Source of the DNA: Adlercreutzia equolifaciens DSM 19450
GTDB taxonomy: Bacteria > Actinomycetota > Coriobacteriia > Coriobacteriales > Eggerthellaceae
Reading direction: 5' to 3'
DNA: 64,000 nt
Assembly: GCF_000478885.1 (NCBI RefSeq)
Contig: NC_022567.1
Location: 248,001 to 312,000 of the forward strand
The notes beneath the pieces were generated by a model. It was given only the letters and a program-made list of their open reading frames with translations, was not told the origin of the DNA and did not search any database. This document shows positions 8,457-16,151 of this stretch, piece by piece (position 1 is the stretch's first letter; each line of letters opens with the position of its first letter). Both the position numbers and the translations under genes were made by a program.

Positions 8457-8616
8457 GGTCACAAAATCGAGTTCTGGGTTTTTCTGAGAGCAAACTGTCC
8501 TCACGTCCCTGTGTACGCCCTAGAAAAATAGATATAATTAATCGTTGTATGCACACCTTTCATGAGAGTGCTCGGGAAAATCCGCTCGACGAAACCCAGA
8601 ACTCGATTTTGTGACC
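8457..8616. repeat. Long inverted-repeat element (25-bp perfect arms, 110-bp spacer)
   Basis: Left arm 8457-8481 and right arm 8592-8616 are perfectly complementary. The arm begins GGTCACAAAATCGA and is flanked outside by CTTGTTTCT. The inverted repeat at 50265-50414 shares this core and flank in the opposite orientation. The spacer is AT-rich, contains TATAAT (8533-8538) and has no convincing ORF. It lies between the ferredoxin and the ABC binding protein genes. Confidence 0.85.
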
Positions 8617-8639
8617 AATTTTCTGATTAAGATTGTCTG

Positions 8640-8648
8640 TGCTATACT
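8640..8648 (+). promoter_or_regulatory. Candidate extended -10 promoter of the amino acid ABC importer
   Basis: TGCTATACT lies 88 bases before the binding protein start and 24 bases after the right arm of the inverted repeat. It is an extended -10; the -35 region is weak. Confidence 0.5.
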
Positions 8649-8735
8649 AGCGAGCGCTCTAGTGCTTTAGCACAGTAAAGAAGTAAAGTGGGGAAGGCGA
8701 GAGACTTTCCTGGCGTACCTTTTAGGGAGGACGGA

Positions 8736-9584
8736 ATGAAGAAATTGACGAAGATCGCCGCTGCAGCTGCGGCTCTGTGCCTGGGGGCCGCGCTTCTGGC
8801 CGGCTGCTCGGGTTCCAACGACGCGGCCGATAACGCGGCCGACAATGGCGCTGCCGTTAACCCCGATGCCACGACGCTCATCGTGGGCCTGGACAACGCT
8901 TACCCGCCCTATGGCTTCATCGGCGACGATGGCAACCTGACCGGCTTCGACATTGATCTGGCCACCGAGGTGGCCGCGCGCAATGGCTGGAACCTCGAGC
9001 TTGAAGCCATCGACTGGGATGCTAAGGACGCGCTGCTGAACCAGGGTACCATCAACTGCATCTGGAACGGCTTCACCATGGAGGGCCGCGAGGCCGACTA
9101 TGCGTTCTCGAAGCCCTACATGCACAACGAGCAGGTCGTTGTGGTGAAGAAGGACTCGGGCATCAGCTCGCTGGATGATCTTGCTGGCAAGAACGTCATG
9201 ACGCAGGTCGACTCCGCCGCCCTGGACGTGCTGGAGGGCGACCAGAAGGATCTGGCCGACACCTTCGCTGGCGGCAAGGCGCAGACCATCGGCGACTACA
9301 ACAACGCCTTCATGCAGCTGGAGTCCGGTGCGGTGGATGCCGTGGCTTGCGACCTGTCCATCGCGGACTACCAGATGGCCGCCAAGCCCGATATGTTCGT
9401 GAAGCTCGAGCCCTTGTCCACCGAGAACTACGCCGTGGGCTTTGCCAAGGAAGGCGACGCGGCCATGGTCGACGCGGTGAACAAGACGCTGAAGGAGATG
9501 TACGACGACGGCACCATCGCCAAGCTGTGCGAGAAGTGGGGCGAGTACGGTATCTCGATCGACAACTGGGTACTGGTTGATTAA
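8736..9584 (+). CDS. Polar amino acid ABC transporter substrate-binding lipoprotein
   Basis: 282 residues: a lipoprotein signal peptide ending in the lipobox LLAGCS, an Ala/Asp/Asn-rich linker, then a bacterial family 3 solute-binding domain (GLDNAYPPYGFIGDDGNLTGFDIDLA region, and DAVACDLSIADY near residue 205). It is anchored outside the membrane and delivers an amino acid, perhaps glutamine or a similar polar one, to the permease. ATG 8736 is chosen over an upstream frame because AGGGAGG precedes it. The permease and ATPase genes follow on the same strand. Confidence 0.92.
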   Translation: MKKLTKIAAAAAALCLGAALLAGCSGSNDAADNAADNGAAVNPDATTLIVGLDNAYPPYGFIGDDGNLTGFDIDLATEVAARNGWNLELEAIDWDAKDALLNQGTINCIWNGFTMEGREADYAFSKPYMHNEQVVVVKKDSGISSLDDLAGKNVMTQVDSAALDVLEGDQKDLADTFAGGKAQTIGDYNNAFMQLESGAVDAVACDLSIADYQMAAKPDMFVKLEPLSTENYAVGFAKEGDAAMVDAVNKTLKEMYDDGTIAKLCEKWGEYGISIDNWVLVD

Positions 9585-9591
9585 TTTACAA

Positions 9592-9612
9592 CCTCGCTGA
9601 TTTCCTTGGGCG
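9592..9612 (+). repeat. 21-bp repeat, copy 1
   Basis: A 21-base string starting CCTCGCTGATTTCCTTGGG recurs at 28000-28020 with one mismatch. Both copies lie just after a stop codon. Significance unknown. Confidence 0.5.
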
Positions 9613-9645
9613 AACCAGCGAAGGGAAGAGTTTTAATTAATCGGG

Positions 9646-9674
9646 AGGGCGAGGCTTTTTGGAGGCCTTGCCCT
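9646..9674 (+). terminator. Hairpin between binding protein and permease (attenuator-like)
   Basis: Stem AGGGCGAGGC / GCCTTGCCCT (one G-T pair) with a short T-rich loop, followed by TCTTGT. A partial terminator here would keep the binding protein more abundant than the membrane parts, a common arrangement in such operons. Confidence 0.6.
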
Positions 9675-9712
9675 TCTTGTGGGTTTAAGAGCGACGATGA
9701 GAGGACGTGGAG

Positions 9713-10366
9713 ATGGAATTCTCGGTCATGATGGGGATTCTCATGGAAGGTTTCGCCCTGACGGCGGAGATCTTCCTCATCACGCTGGTGGGCTCGCTGC
9801 CTTTGGGCGTGGTGGTCGCTCTGGCGCGTATGAGTAAGTTCAAGCCGCTGGCGTGGCTGGCGCAACTCTACATCTCCATTCTGCGCGGCACGCCGCTTAT
9901 GTTGCAGCTCATGGCCATCATGTTCGGGCCTTACTATCTGTTCGGCCTGAACATGGGCAGCGATTGGAAGTTCTGGGCCTGCGCTATCGGCTTCATCCTG
10001 AATTACGCCGCCTACTTCGCCGAAATCTACCGTTCGGGCATCCAGTCTATTCCGCGCGGCCAGTACGAGGCGGCCGAGGTGTTGGGCTACACCAAAGTCC
10101 AGACCTTCATGAAGATTGTGCTTCCCCAGGTCATCAAGCGTATTTTGCCGGCCATGGGCAACGAGGTCATCACGTTGGTGAAAGACACGTCGCTCGCCTT
10201 CGTGCTTGGCATCATGGAGATGTTCTCCGCTGCGAAGGCCTTGGCCGCCAGCGAGGTGTCCATGGTTCCCTATGCTATTGCGGCCCTTATCTACTGGGTG
10301 TTCTGCCTGCTCATCGAATTCATTTTGAACCGTGTCGAGAAGCGTCTCGATTATTACCACGACTAG
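9713..10366 (+). CDS. Amino acid ABC transporter permease (HisM/GlnP family)
   Basis: 217 residues, with about five TM helices and the family EAA loop near residue 120 (GQYEAAEVLGYTKVQTFMKIVLPQ). It forms the membrane channel of the importer with the ATPase encoded 10 bases downstream. ATG 9713 is preferred to GTG 9707, whose GAGG site would be too close. Only one permease gene is present, so it likely works as a homodimer. Confidence 0.93.
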   Translation: MEFSVMMGILMEGFALTAEIFLITLVGSLPLGVVVALARMSKFKPLAWLAQLYISILRGTPLMLQLMAIMFGPYYLFGLNMGSDWKFWACAIGFILNYAAYFAEIYRSGIQSIPRGQYEAAEVLGYTKVQTFMKIVLPQVIKRILPAMGNEVITLVKDTSLAFVLGIMEMFSAAKALAASEVSMVPYAIAALIYWVFCLLIEFILNRVEKRLDYYHD

Positions 10367-10376
10367 GAGGCGTTTC

Positions 10377-11150
10377 ATGGAAAGCAAAGCGGTCGTAAGC
10401 CTCACCAACGGCAAGAAGGCGTTCGGGGACAACGAGGTTCTGAAGGATATTTCGCTGACGGTGAATGCCGGCGATGTGCTGGCTATCATCGGGCCCTCGG
10501 GCGGCGGCAAGTCGACGCTTCTGCGCTGCATGACGCTGTTGGAGACGCTCGACTCGGGCGATTTGTCCTACGGCGATCTCACGGTGTGCACCAACGACGC
10601 CGCAGGACGCGCTGTTTACGGGGGCAAGGACGTCGTCGCTGCCGCAAAGACCCGTTTCGGGCTCGTGTTCCAGAATTTCAACCTGTTCCCGCACTATACC
10701 GTGCTGCAGAACGTCACCGATGCGCTCATCTGCGTGCAGAAGATGCCGAAGGACGAGGCGCTCGCTCGCGGTCGCGAGCTTTTGGCCCGTATGGGCCTGG
10801 CGGACAAGGAAGCGATGGTGCCGTGCGACCTATCCGGCGGTCAGCAGCAGCGCGTGGCCATCGCCCGCGCCATGGCCATGAATCCGGACGTGCTGTTCTT
10901 CGACGAGCCCACGAGCGCGTTGGATCCGGAGTTGACCCGCGAGGTGCTGAAGGTCATCCGCGATCTGGCGGCCGAGCACATGACCATGGTCATCGTCACC
11001 CACGAGATGGGTTTCGCTCGCGACGTGGCCGACCACCTCATCTTTATGGACGGCGGCGTCATCGTGGAGCAGGGCCCGGCCAGCGAGGTCATCAACAATC
11101 CCCAGCACGATCGCACCCGCGCATTTCTGGCGAATTACGATCGGGACTAG
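10377..11150 (+). CDS. Amino acid ABC transporter ATP-binding protein (GlnQ/HisP family)
   Basis: 257 residues with Walker A GPSGGGKST, Q-loop in FQNFNLFPH, signature LSGGQQQR, Walker B VLFFDEPTSALDPE and the H-loop THEMGFA. It powers the importer at the cytoplasmic face. TAGGAGG precedes ATG 10377. It is the last gene of the three-gene transporter unit. A 30-residue insertion between Walker A and the Q-loop (CTNDAAGRAVYGGKD region) is somewhat longer than in GlnQ. Confidence 0.94.
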   Translation: MESKAVVSLTNGKKAFGDNEVLKDISLTVNAGDVLAIIGPSGGGKSTLLRCMTLLETLDSGDLSYGDLTVCTNDAAGRAVYGGKDVVAAAKTRFGLVFQNFNLFPHYTVLQNVTDALICVQKMPKDEALARGRELLARMGLADKEAMVPCDLSGGQQQRVAIARAMAMNPDVLFFDEPTSALDPELTREVLKVIRDLAAEHMTMVIVTHEMGFARDVADHLIFMDGGVIVEQGPASEVINNPQHDRTRAFLANYDRD

Positions 11151-11297
11151 GCGCTCGCTTGCGTTCTCGCATCGCCTCGAGGACGCCTTGAAGACGCCTC
11201 GAAAGCGACTCGGCGGCGGTCGGCGCGGGGTGCGGTGGCCCGTGCGCGGTCGGCGTGCGTCGTTGCGTCTCCGCGGCGGTTGGCGCGCGTACACCGA

Positions 11298-11337
11298 TTG
11301 GTGTATCTCTGTGACGCAAGCGTGACGATGGGTTGCC
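11298..11337 (+). promoter_or_regulatory. 40-bp element shared by both htrA genes, copy 1
   Basis: Runs from TTGGTGTATCT to GGGTTGCC, with two GTGACG boxes 11 bp apart (11311 and 11322) between. The minus-strand copy at 40328-40367 keeps both ends at the same 40-bp span and at nearly the same distance (about 75 bp) from its htrA start. ACACCGATTGGTGT (11291-11304) forms a palindrome overlapping the left end. Probably the binding site of a shared envelope-stress regulator. Confidence 0.65.
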
Positions 11338-11411
11338 ATAACGGTTGAGAAGTTCTAGAGCGTGCTAAGGTTTGGCGCACATAAGGACAACCTTACGCGA
11401 AGGAGCCTTCC

Positions 11412-13004
11412 ATGACCGACACCAATAGCACCCCCACGCCTCCAGGCGACTCCGCCTCGGGCGGCCACACCCCCGCATCGCAGCAGCCGGTACCGCTGCA
11501 GCCGACTCAGCCTGCGCCCTACAGCGCCCAGGGCACTCAGCCCTACGGCGGTCAGCAGGCCTATACCGGCCACGCAGGCCAGGCAACGGGCTATGGCACC
11601 CAGCAGCCCTATGGTTACGGGGCTCAGCAGGCGCCCGGTTCTGCACAGCATTCTGCCGGACAGGTCTACGGCCAGCAAACCTACGAGGCTGAACCCGTGT
11701 CCATGCATGCCCAGCACGCGGCTCCCAAGGGCAACGGCGGCAAGACGTTTCTCATCGCCTTCGCCGGCGCGCTCGTGGCCTGTGTGCTCGCCTTCGGCGT
11801 CTGGGGTATTGCGGGCGCGATGATCCCGGGCGGCTCAAGCTCGGGCACTTCGTCGGTCGTCACCGACCCCTCCACGGGCGAGACGACGGTCATCGCGCCG
11901 AGTGAGGATCCGACGTTGGCCGAGGCGGTGTCCGCGAAGTGCCTGCCCTCGGTGGCTGCCATCACCGTGTATGCCGACGCTTCCCAGAATGACGCGATGA
12001 GCCAGTACTTTGGCTACCAGTACGGTGGCCAGAGCGAAGGTTCCGGTGAGCTGGTGGCCTACTCCCAGGGTTCCGGCGTCGTGCTGACCGAGGACGGCTA
12101 CATCATCACCAACAACCATGTGGTGGAAGGCGGCAGCGCTTACGAGGTCATGGTAGCCGGCGAAACCTACGAGGCTGATCTCGTGGGCACCGACCCCTCT
12201 TCCGACGTGGCCGTGCTGAAGGCCAAGGACGCCAGCGGTCTTACGGTTATGGAGCTTGGCGACTCCGACAACCTGACCATCGGCGAGTGGGTTATGACGC
12301 TGGGTAGCCCCTTCGGGCTCGAGCAGTCCGTCGCCACGGGCATCGTGTCCGCCACGAGCCGCTCCCAGATTATGAGTGCCCAGGAATCGATGCAGTCCGG
12401 CGGTACCGGCGAGGTCACCATCTACCCGAACATGATTCAGACCGATGCGGCCATCAACCCCGGCAATTCCGGCGGCGCGCTGGTGGATGACGAGGGCAAG
12501 CTCATCGGCATCAACACGCTGATCACCTCGTACTCCGGCAACTACTCTGGCGTCGGGTTCGCCATTCCCGTGAATTACGCCATCAACTTGGCCCAGCAGA
12601 TCATCGCCGGTGAGACGCCGACCCATGCTCAGCTCGGCGTGAGCCTCTCCACGGTGAGCGCGGCGACGGCGTCCCGCTACGGCCTGCCCGTCGACACCGG
12701 CGCCTACGTGGCCGCCGTCACTCCCGATTCCGGTGCGGCTGCGGCGGGCATCGTGCCTGGCGACATCGTCACGGCCTTCGATGGGCAGGCGGTTGAGTCG
12801 GCTTCCGACCTCATGCTGGACGTGCGTACCAAGAATCCCGGCGACACCGTCACCCTCACGGTGAACAGCGGTGGCCAGGAGAAAGAGGTGCAGGTGACCC
12901 TGGGCGACGACTCCGCCAGCCAAAAGGCCAAGCAGGAGCAGCAGAGCCAGGAGCAGTCGATGAACGGCTACAGCCTGGAAGACCTCTTCGGCCGCCAGCG
13001 CTAA
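11412..13004 (+). CDS. HtrA/DegP-type serine protease with PDZ domain (paralog 1)
   Basis: 530 residues. A Gln/Pro/Gly-rich cytoplasmic segment (1-110) is followed by one TM helix (about 112-137), a trypsin-like protease domain and a PDZ domain (about 405-500). The catalytic triad is visible: His236 in TNNHVV, Asp265 in SSDVAVLK, Ser353 in GNSGGAL. It would degrade or refold damaged proteins outside the membrane. It is closely similar to the gene at 38786-40249 across the protease domain, and both carry the same upstream element. A strong terminator follows. Start ATG 11412 has AAGGAG upstream. Confidence 0.93.
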   Translation: MTDTNSTPTPPGDSASGGHTPASQQPVPLQPTQPAPYSAQGTQPYGGQQAYTGHAGQATGYGTQQPYGYGAQQAPGSAQHSAGQVYGQQTYEAEPVSMHAQHAAPKGNGGKTFLIAFAGALVACVLAFGVWGIAGAMIPGGSSSGTSSVVTDPSTGETTVIAPSEDPTLAEAVSAKCLPSVAAITVYADASQNDAMSQYFGYQYGGQSEGSGELVAYSQGSGVVLTEDGYIITNNHVVEGGSAYEVMVAGETYEADLVGTDPSSDVAVLKAKDASGLTVMELGDSDNLTIGEWVMTLGSPFGLEQSVATGIVSATSRSQIMSAQESMQSGGTGEVTIYPNMIQTDAAINPGNSGGALVDDEGKLIGINTLITSYSGNYSGVGFAIPVNYAINLAQQIIAGETPTHAQLGVSLSTVSAATASRYGLPVDTGAYVAAVTPDSGAAAAGIVPGDIVTAFDGQAVESASDLMLDVRTKNPGDTVTLTVNSGGQEKEVQVTLGDDSASQKAKQEQQSQEQSMNGYSLEDLFGRQR

Positions 13005-13063
13005 ACGGCGTGACGCGCGGGCGTGTGACGCTCACTGCGCCCACGTCACAGCTCGATCAACCT

Positions 13064-13089
13064 TGGCCCCTTCTCGGAGGGGCCATTTT
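13064..13089 (+). terminator. Rho-independent terminator after htrA paralog 1
   Basis: Perfect stem TGGCCCCT / AGGGGCCA with a 6-base loop, followed by TTTTA. Confidence 0.85.
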
Positions 13090-13133
13090 AATGGCTAATA
13101 ATCCTGGCGCACCATGGGAAATATAGCGCCATC

Positions 13134-13142
13134 TGCTAAGAT
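13134..13142 (+). promoter_or_regulatory. Candidate extended -10 promoter for the radical SAM gene
   Basis: A TCTGCTAAGAT string gives an extended -10 (TAAGAT 13137-13142) about 90 bases before the radical SAM start. No clear -35 is visible. Confidence 0.35.
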
Positions 13143-13232
13143 GCGTCGCAAATCATGTCATATTCGGCATTCGGGGCCTTGCGTCTGCCGCATACTAACT
13201 GCACTATCCCATGATGCGCAGAGGAGCGTGCA

Positions 13233-14642
13233 GTGAGGTTCGGCCCTAACGTAGTGGAGCACGCTCCCTTTTCCATCCCCATGATCGGCAGCACCGCGAC
13301 TGGCTATGTTATCGGCCTGACTCCCGAAGGCGCCGCCGTGTGCCACCGCATGTTCACCGAGGACGTGCCCGAAGCAGAGGTCGCCGCGGTGCATGCGGAT
13401 TTGGCCGCCCATCTGCGTCGTGGCGGCTTTGTCGTGGAAGGGGAGAGCGCCGATGGCGTGGCATTGAGGGAAGGTGCGGAGGGGGCTGACGAAGGGGCCT
13501 TGGGGAAAGGCGTGGAAGGTGCCGAACGCACGGAAGATGCCGCACGCCCGGAGGGTGCCGAGCGCGAGGAAAACGTGGAGGGTGCCGGAGATGCGGAAAG
13601 CGCCGCAGCCGAGGGCGCCAACATGGCCGCGTCCGCCGCGCCCGCGCCGCTGCAGTCGGCGTACCTGCACGTCACCCACCATTGCAACTTGAACTGCATC
13701 GGCTGCTACTCGGCGGTGGATGCCCGCAACACCCGGCGCGACCTGACGCTGGACGAGCTGCGGGGAATCATCGACGCCTTGGCCGACGCCGGCTGCCAGC
13801 ATATGGTCATCTCCGGCGGCGAGCCCTTCCTGCGCGACGATTTGTCCGCCATTGTCGCCTACGTGCGCGAGCGCGGCATCGACTCGGTGGACGTGCTCAC
13901 CAACGGCACGGCCGTCACGCCGGAAAAGCTGGCTGCCATCGCGCCCTACGTGGGTCGCGTTTCGGTGTCCTTCGACGGCCCCAATGCTGAAGCGGCACCC
14001 GTCATCCGTCGCGAGCCCTTGTTCGAGCGCCTTGTGGCAGCGGTCGAGATGATCCGCGAGGCGGGCATTGCGCCCCACATCATTCCGACGGCCCATGCGG
14101 GCAACATCGATGCTTTGGGCGAGTACGTGGTTTTGGCCGACTCGCTTGGGGCCACCATGAATTTCAGTCTGCTGTCCGCACCGTTGGAAAACGATGAGCT
14201 GGCGGCGGTCATCCCCGACGATGCGGCGCTTGCGCGTTTGGCGCAGGCGACGCTGGCCCTGTCGCGCGACGGAGTGCCCGTGTTGTCCGACACGCCGGTG
14301 AGCACGCGCCTGACGACGACCTGCGGCTGCGGGGCGGGATGTGCCATGGTGAGCGTGTCGGCCGATGGCGAGGTGTTCCCGTGCCATATGATGCACGACG
14401 AGGCGTTTAGTTTGGGGTCGCTTTTGGAAGACCCCGGCTGCTTGGCCGCGCGCCATGCCCCTGCGCCCCGCGTGGGAGAGCTGGCCGCCTGCGCCGATTG
14501 CGAGATCCGCTATCTGTGCGGCGGCGGTTGCCGCGCTCGCGCCTATTTCGCCACGGGCGACGTCGAGGCCCGCGATCCCTATTGTGCCCTCATGCGGACG
14601 TTCTACCGTCTGCTTTTTGAGGCAATGTTAGGTCGCGATTAA
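13233..14642 (+). CDS. Radical SAM/SPASM protein with PqqD-like N-terminal domain (candidate RiPP maturase)
   Basis: 469 residues. Residues 1-68 resemble a PqqD-like peptide-recognition (RRE) domain (GYVIGLTPEGAAV). A Gly/Glu/Ala-rich linker (70-137) follows, then a radical SAM domain with CNLNCIGC (Cys151, 155, 158) and SGGEPF. The C-terminus is a SPASM region with CGCGAGC, FPCHMMHDE, CADCEIRYLCGGGCRA and a final DPYC, for auxiliary 4Fe-4S clusters. Such enzymes install thioether or C-C crosslinks in peptides, or mature sulfatases. The GTG start has GAGG upstream. A 28-codon peptide gene with a strong ribosome site begins 17 bases after its stop and is the likely substrate. Confidence 0.85.
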   Translation: MRFGPNVVEHAPFSIPMIGSTATGYVIGLTPEGAAVCHRMFTEDVPEAEVAAVHADLAAHLRRGGFVVEGESADGVALREGAEGADEGALGKGVEGAERTEDAARPEGAEREENVEGAGDAESAAAEGANMAASAAPAPLQSAYLHVTHHCNLNCIGCYSAVDARNTRRDLTLDELRGIIDALADAGCQHMVISGGEPFLRDDLSAIVAYVRERGIDSVDVLTNGTAVTPEKLAAIAPYVGRVSVSFDGPNAEAAPVIRREPLFERLVAAVEMIREAGIAPHIIPTAHAGNIDALGEYVVLADSLGATMNFSLLSAPLENDELAAVIPDDAALARLAQATLALSRDGVPVLSDTPVSTRLTTTCGCGAGCAMVSVSADGEVFPCHMMHDEAFSLGSLLEDPGCLAARHAPAPRVGELAACADCEIRYLCGGGCRARAYFATGDVEARDPYCALMRTFYRLLFEAMLGRD

Positions 14643-14659
14643 AGAGAGGAGGTGGAATT

Positions 14660-14746
14660 ATGCTGTTCTATAGCGATGCAGAGCCGCTGAATACGTGCTT
14701 AATCATTGGGCCTAGTGGCACTACGTGTCTGAGGATTGGGCTGTAG
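14660..14746 (+). CDS. 28-residue candidate RiPP precursor peptide
   Basis: Too short for ordinary gene callers. AGAGGAGGTGG (14644-14654) lies 7 bases before ATG 14660, one of the best ribosome sites in the window, and the gene starts 17 bases after the radical SAM stop. The peptide starts MLFYSDAEPLN and then holds two copies of TCLxIG (residues 12-17 TCLIIG and 22-27 TCLRIG) joined by PSGT; Cys13 and Cys23 are 10 apart. A 9-bp hairpin follows the stop by 6 bases. It reads as a leader plus a two-repeat core for the upstream enzyme. Codons such as TTA, AGG and AGT are unusual here. Function and product are inferred; I do not recognise a named family. Confidence 0.65.
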   Translation: MLFYSDAEPLNTCLIIGPSGTTCLRIGL

Positions 14747-14752
14747 AAGAAT

Positions 14753-14783
14753 GCTGGATTGTCGTGTGTTTCGGCAATCCAGC
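14753..14783 (+). terminator. Hairpin after the peptide gene
   Basis: Perfect 9-bp stem GCTGGATTG / CAATCCAGC with a 13-base loop, directly after the peptide stop codon. It lacks a T-run, so it may end transcription weakly or protect the 3' end of the transcript. Confidence 0.55.
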
Positions 14784-14798
14784 GAGTAATGGAGTCAA

Positions 14799-15350
14799 AT
14801 GAAACTAGATGCTATTGAGTTTGAGAACGGCAAGAAGGAATTAGCATTAGCGCTCTCTAATGCAAAGAAAGCTTGTCGCTTGATCAGAAACGTGGTCACC
14901 GGCCTTTTGGCATTGGCAATCATTTCTTGTGCTGTTCTTACAATCGGAATGCTGCTAGAGGTGGACAAGGGTGGGGCATGCTTTTTCATTCCTGCTATGT
15001 ATGTACTTGTTTATGGTGGCCTCGTTGTGCTCATGCTTTACAAGTTAATGCAAGTTTTCGCTGAGATCGTCCAAGCTGGCGATCCTTTTTCGGAAAAGCA
15101 AGGTGAGCGCTTTAGGGTAATTGCGTTTGCCGCATTAATGATTGTCCTGCTTGAGCTTGTTTTTGCAGCAGGGTTTTCATATATGGTCGTTCCCGAATGG
15201 GGTTATGGGGTAATTGTCCATGATGGATTTGATGGGCCAACCATCAATCTCAACGTCGGTATGCTGGTCTTTTCTGCTATTATGTACTCACTTTCGGCAA
15301 TATTTCGATATGCTGCGTTGCTTCAGCAACTCAGCGACGAAACCGTGTAA
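14799..15350 (+). CDS. DUF2975 family membrane protein
   Basis: 183 residues with four predicted TM helices (about 28-50, 60-85, 105-128, 145-170) and the GDPFSEKQGERFR loop typical of DUF2975. Its DNA is clearly more AT-rich than its neighbours and uses codons such as TTA and AAA freely, a sign of transfer. A Cro/C1-type HTH gene starts 10 bases downstream; this DUF2975 + HTH pairing recurs in Gram-positive bacteria. The HTH protein probably regulates the pair; the role of the membrane protein is unknown. Confidence 0.8.
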   Translation: MKLDAIEFENGKKELALALSNAKKACRLIRNVVTGLLALAIISCAVLTIGMLLEVDKGGACFFIPAMYVLVYGGLVVLMLYKLMQVFAEIVQAGDPFSEKQGERFRVIAFAALMIVLLELVFAAGFSYMVVPEWGYGVIVHDGFDGPTINLNVGMLVFSAIMYSLSAIFRYAALLQQLSDETV

Positions 15351-15360
15351 GGGAGCTGTT

Positions 15361-15681
15361 ATGCCTATTATTCCTCGTCTTGACCGAGTGATGGCGGATC
15401 GCAAGATGTCCGTCAACGAGCTTTCTCAGCGCATCGACATCTCGCCGGTGAACATTTCGCGTATGCGCCGCGGCCACATCAAGGCCGTGCGTTTCTCCAC
15501 GATGGAGCGCATTTGCGAAGTGCTGCAGTGCCAGCCGGGCGACCTGTTTGAATACGTGTCCCCCGAACCGGGCACCGAAGAGGCCGCTGAGCTCGGCGCG
15601 ATCGTGAACCGCGAAATTGAGGAGCCGTCCCGCAAGCCCATTGGTGCCGTCTCCCGCACCCCCGTGAACGTGGCCAACTAG
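15361..15681 (+). CDS. Small Cro/C1-type HTH regulator (YozG-like)
   Basis: 106 residues. The HTH covers residues 1-68 (RKMSVNELSQRIDISPVNISRMRRG, then a CQPGDLFEY end typical of YozG-like proteins paired with DUF2975). A charged 38-residue tail follows. ATG 15361 has AAGGGAG upstream and lies 10 bases after the DUF2975 stop, so the two are co-transcribed. A paralog lacking the tail is at 16792-17010. It probably represses its own operon. Confidence 0.85.
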   Translation: MPIIPRLDRVMADRKMSVNELSQRIDISPVNISRMRRGHIKAVRFSTMERICEVLQCQPGDLFEYVSPEPGTEEAAELGAIVNREIEEPSRKPIGAVSRTPVNVAN

Positions 15682-15705
15682 TCTCTGCCGTAACTCACAC
15701 CTCCC

Positions 15706-15731
15706 AGGGCGCCCGCCGGGCGTCCTTTTTC
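15706..15731 (+). terminator. Rho-independent terminator after the HTH gene
   Basis: Stem AGGGCGCCC / GGGCGTCC-type pairing (one G-T pair) with a 3-base loop, followed by TTTTT. Confidence 0.75.
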
Positions 15732-15890
15732 ATGCCCGCGAAACACCCCAAAAAAGTGCTCCCCGAGAGCTGCACCCCCGAGAAGCGCATCTCCGGGAAA
15801 CACACTCGTACCCCGACGCCCCTTTTTTTGCAGCATCGAGGAGGTTCCGTAGAGGCAGGAAGATCGACCTCGCCAGATGAAGGACGTCTT

Positions 15891-16057
15891 TCTGGCAAGT
15901 TTTCCGAGCTTTTCGACGTGGCCTGTTTGCAGTGGGCCAACTGATGACATTCAAGCTGTCCAGATCTAACGAGATGTGATAAGTGGACTAGAGATTTCGC
16001 CCCAGATGCCTTTGCGCCCGGTCTCTTCGCGTCGAAACTCTCGAAAAACTTGCCAGA
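15891..16057. repeat. Long inverted-repeat element (28-bp arms, 111-bp spacer)
   Basis: Left arm 15891-15918 starts TCTGGCAAGTTTTCCGAG; right arm 16030-16057 complements it at 25 of 28 positions. Arm and spacer sizes match the elements at 8457 and 50265, and the arm start TTTCTGG is shared with them. It lies in a 470-base gap (15682-16151) where I see no other gene. Confidence 0.7.
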
Positions 16058-16151
16058 TTTGGACGGCTTGTTCTGCGCGATTCGGCGCATTGCTTGTGCC
16101 GGGTGCGTCCTTGACCGCCCCTGGCACCGGAGATACGATATTCCCTGAACC

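Noticed and set aside
8287..8556. Minus-strand ORF of 89 codons across the first inverted repeat
   Set aside because: Overlaps the ferredoxin 3' end and the repeat arm; composition not protein-like.
15678..15950. Minus-strand ORF of 90 codons in the gap after the HTH gene
   Set aside because: It reads through a terminator and the left arm of the inverted repeat and has no ribosome site or family features.
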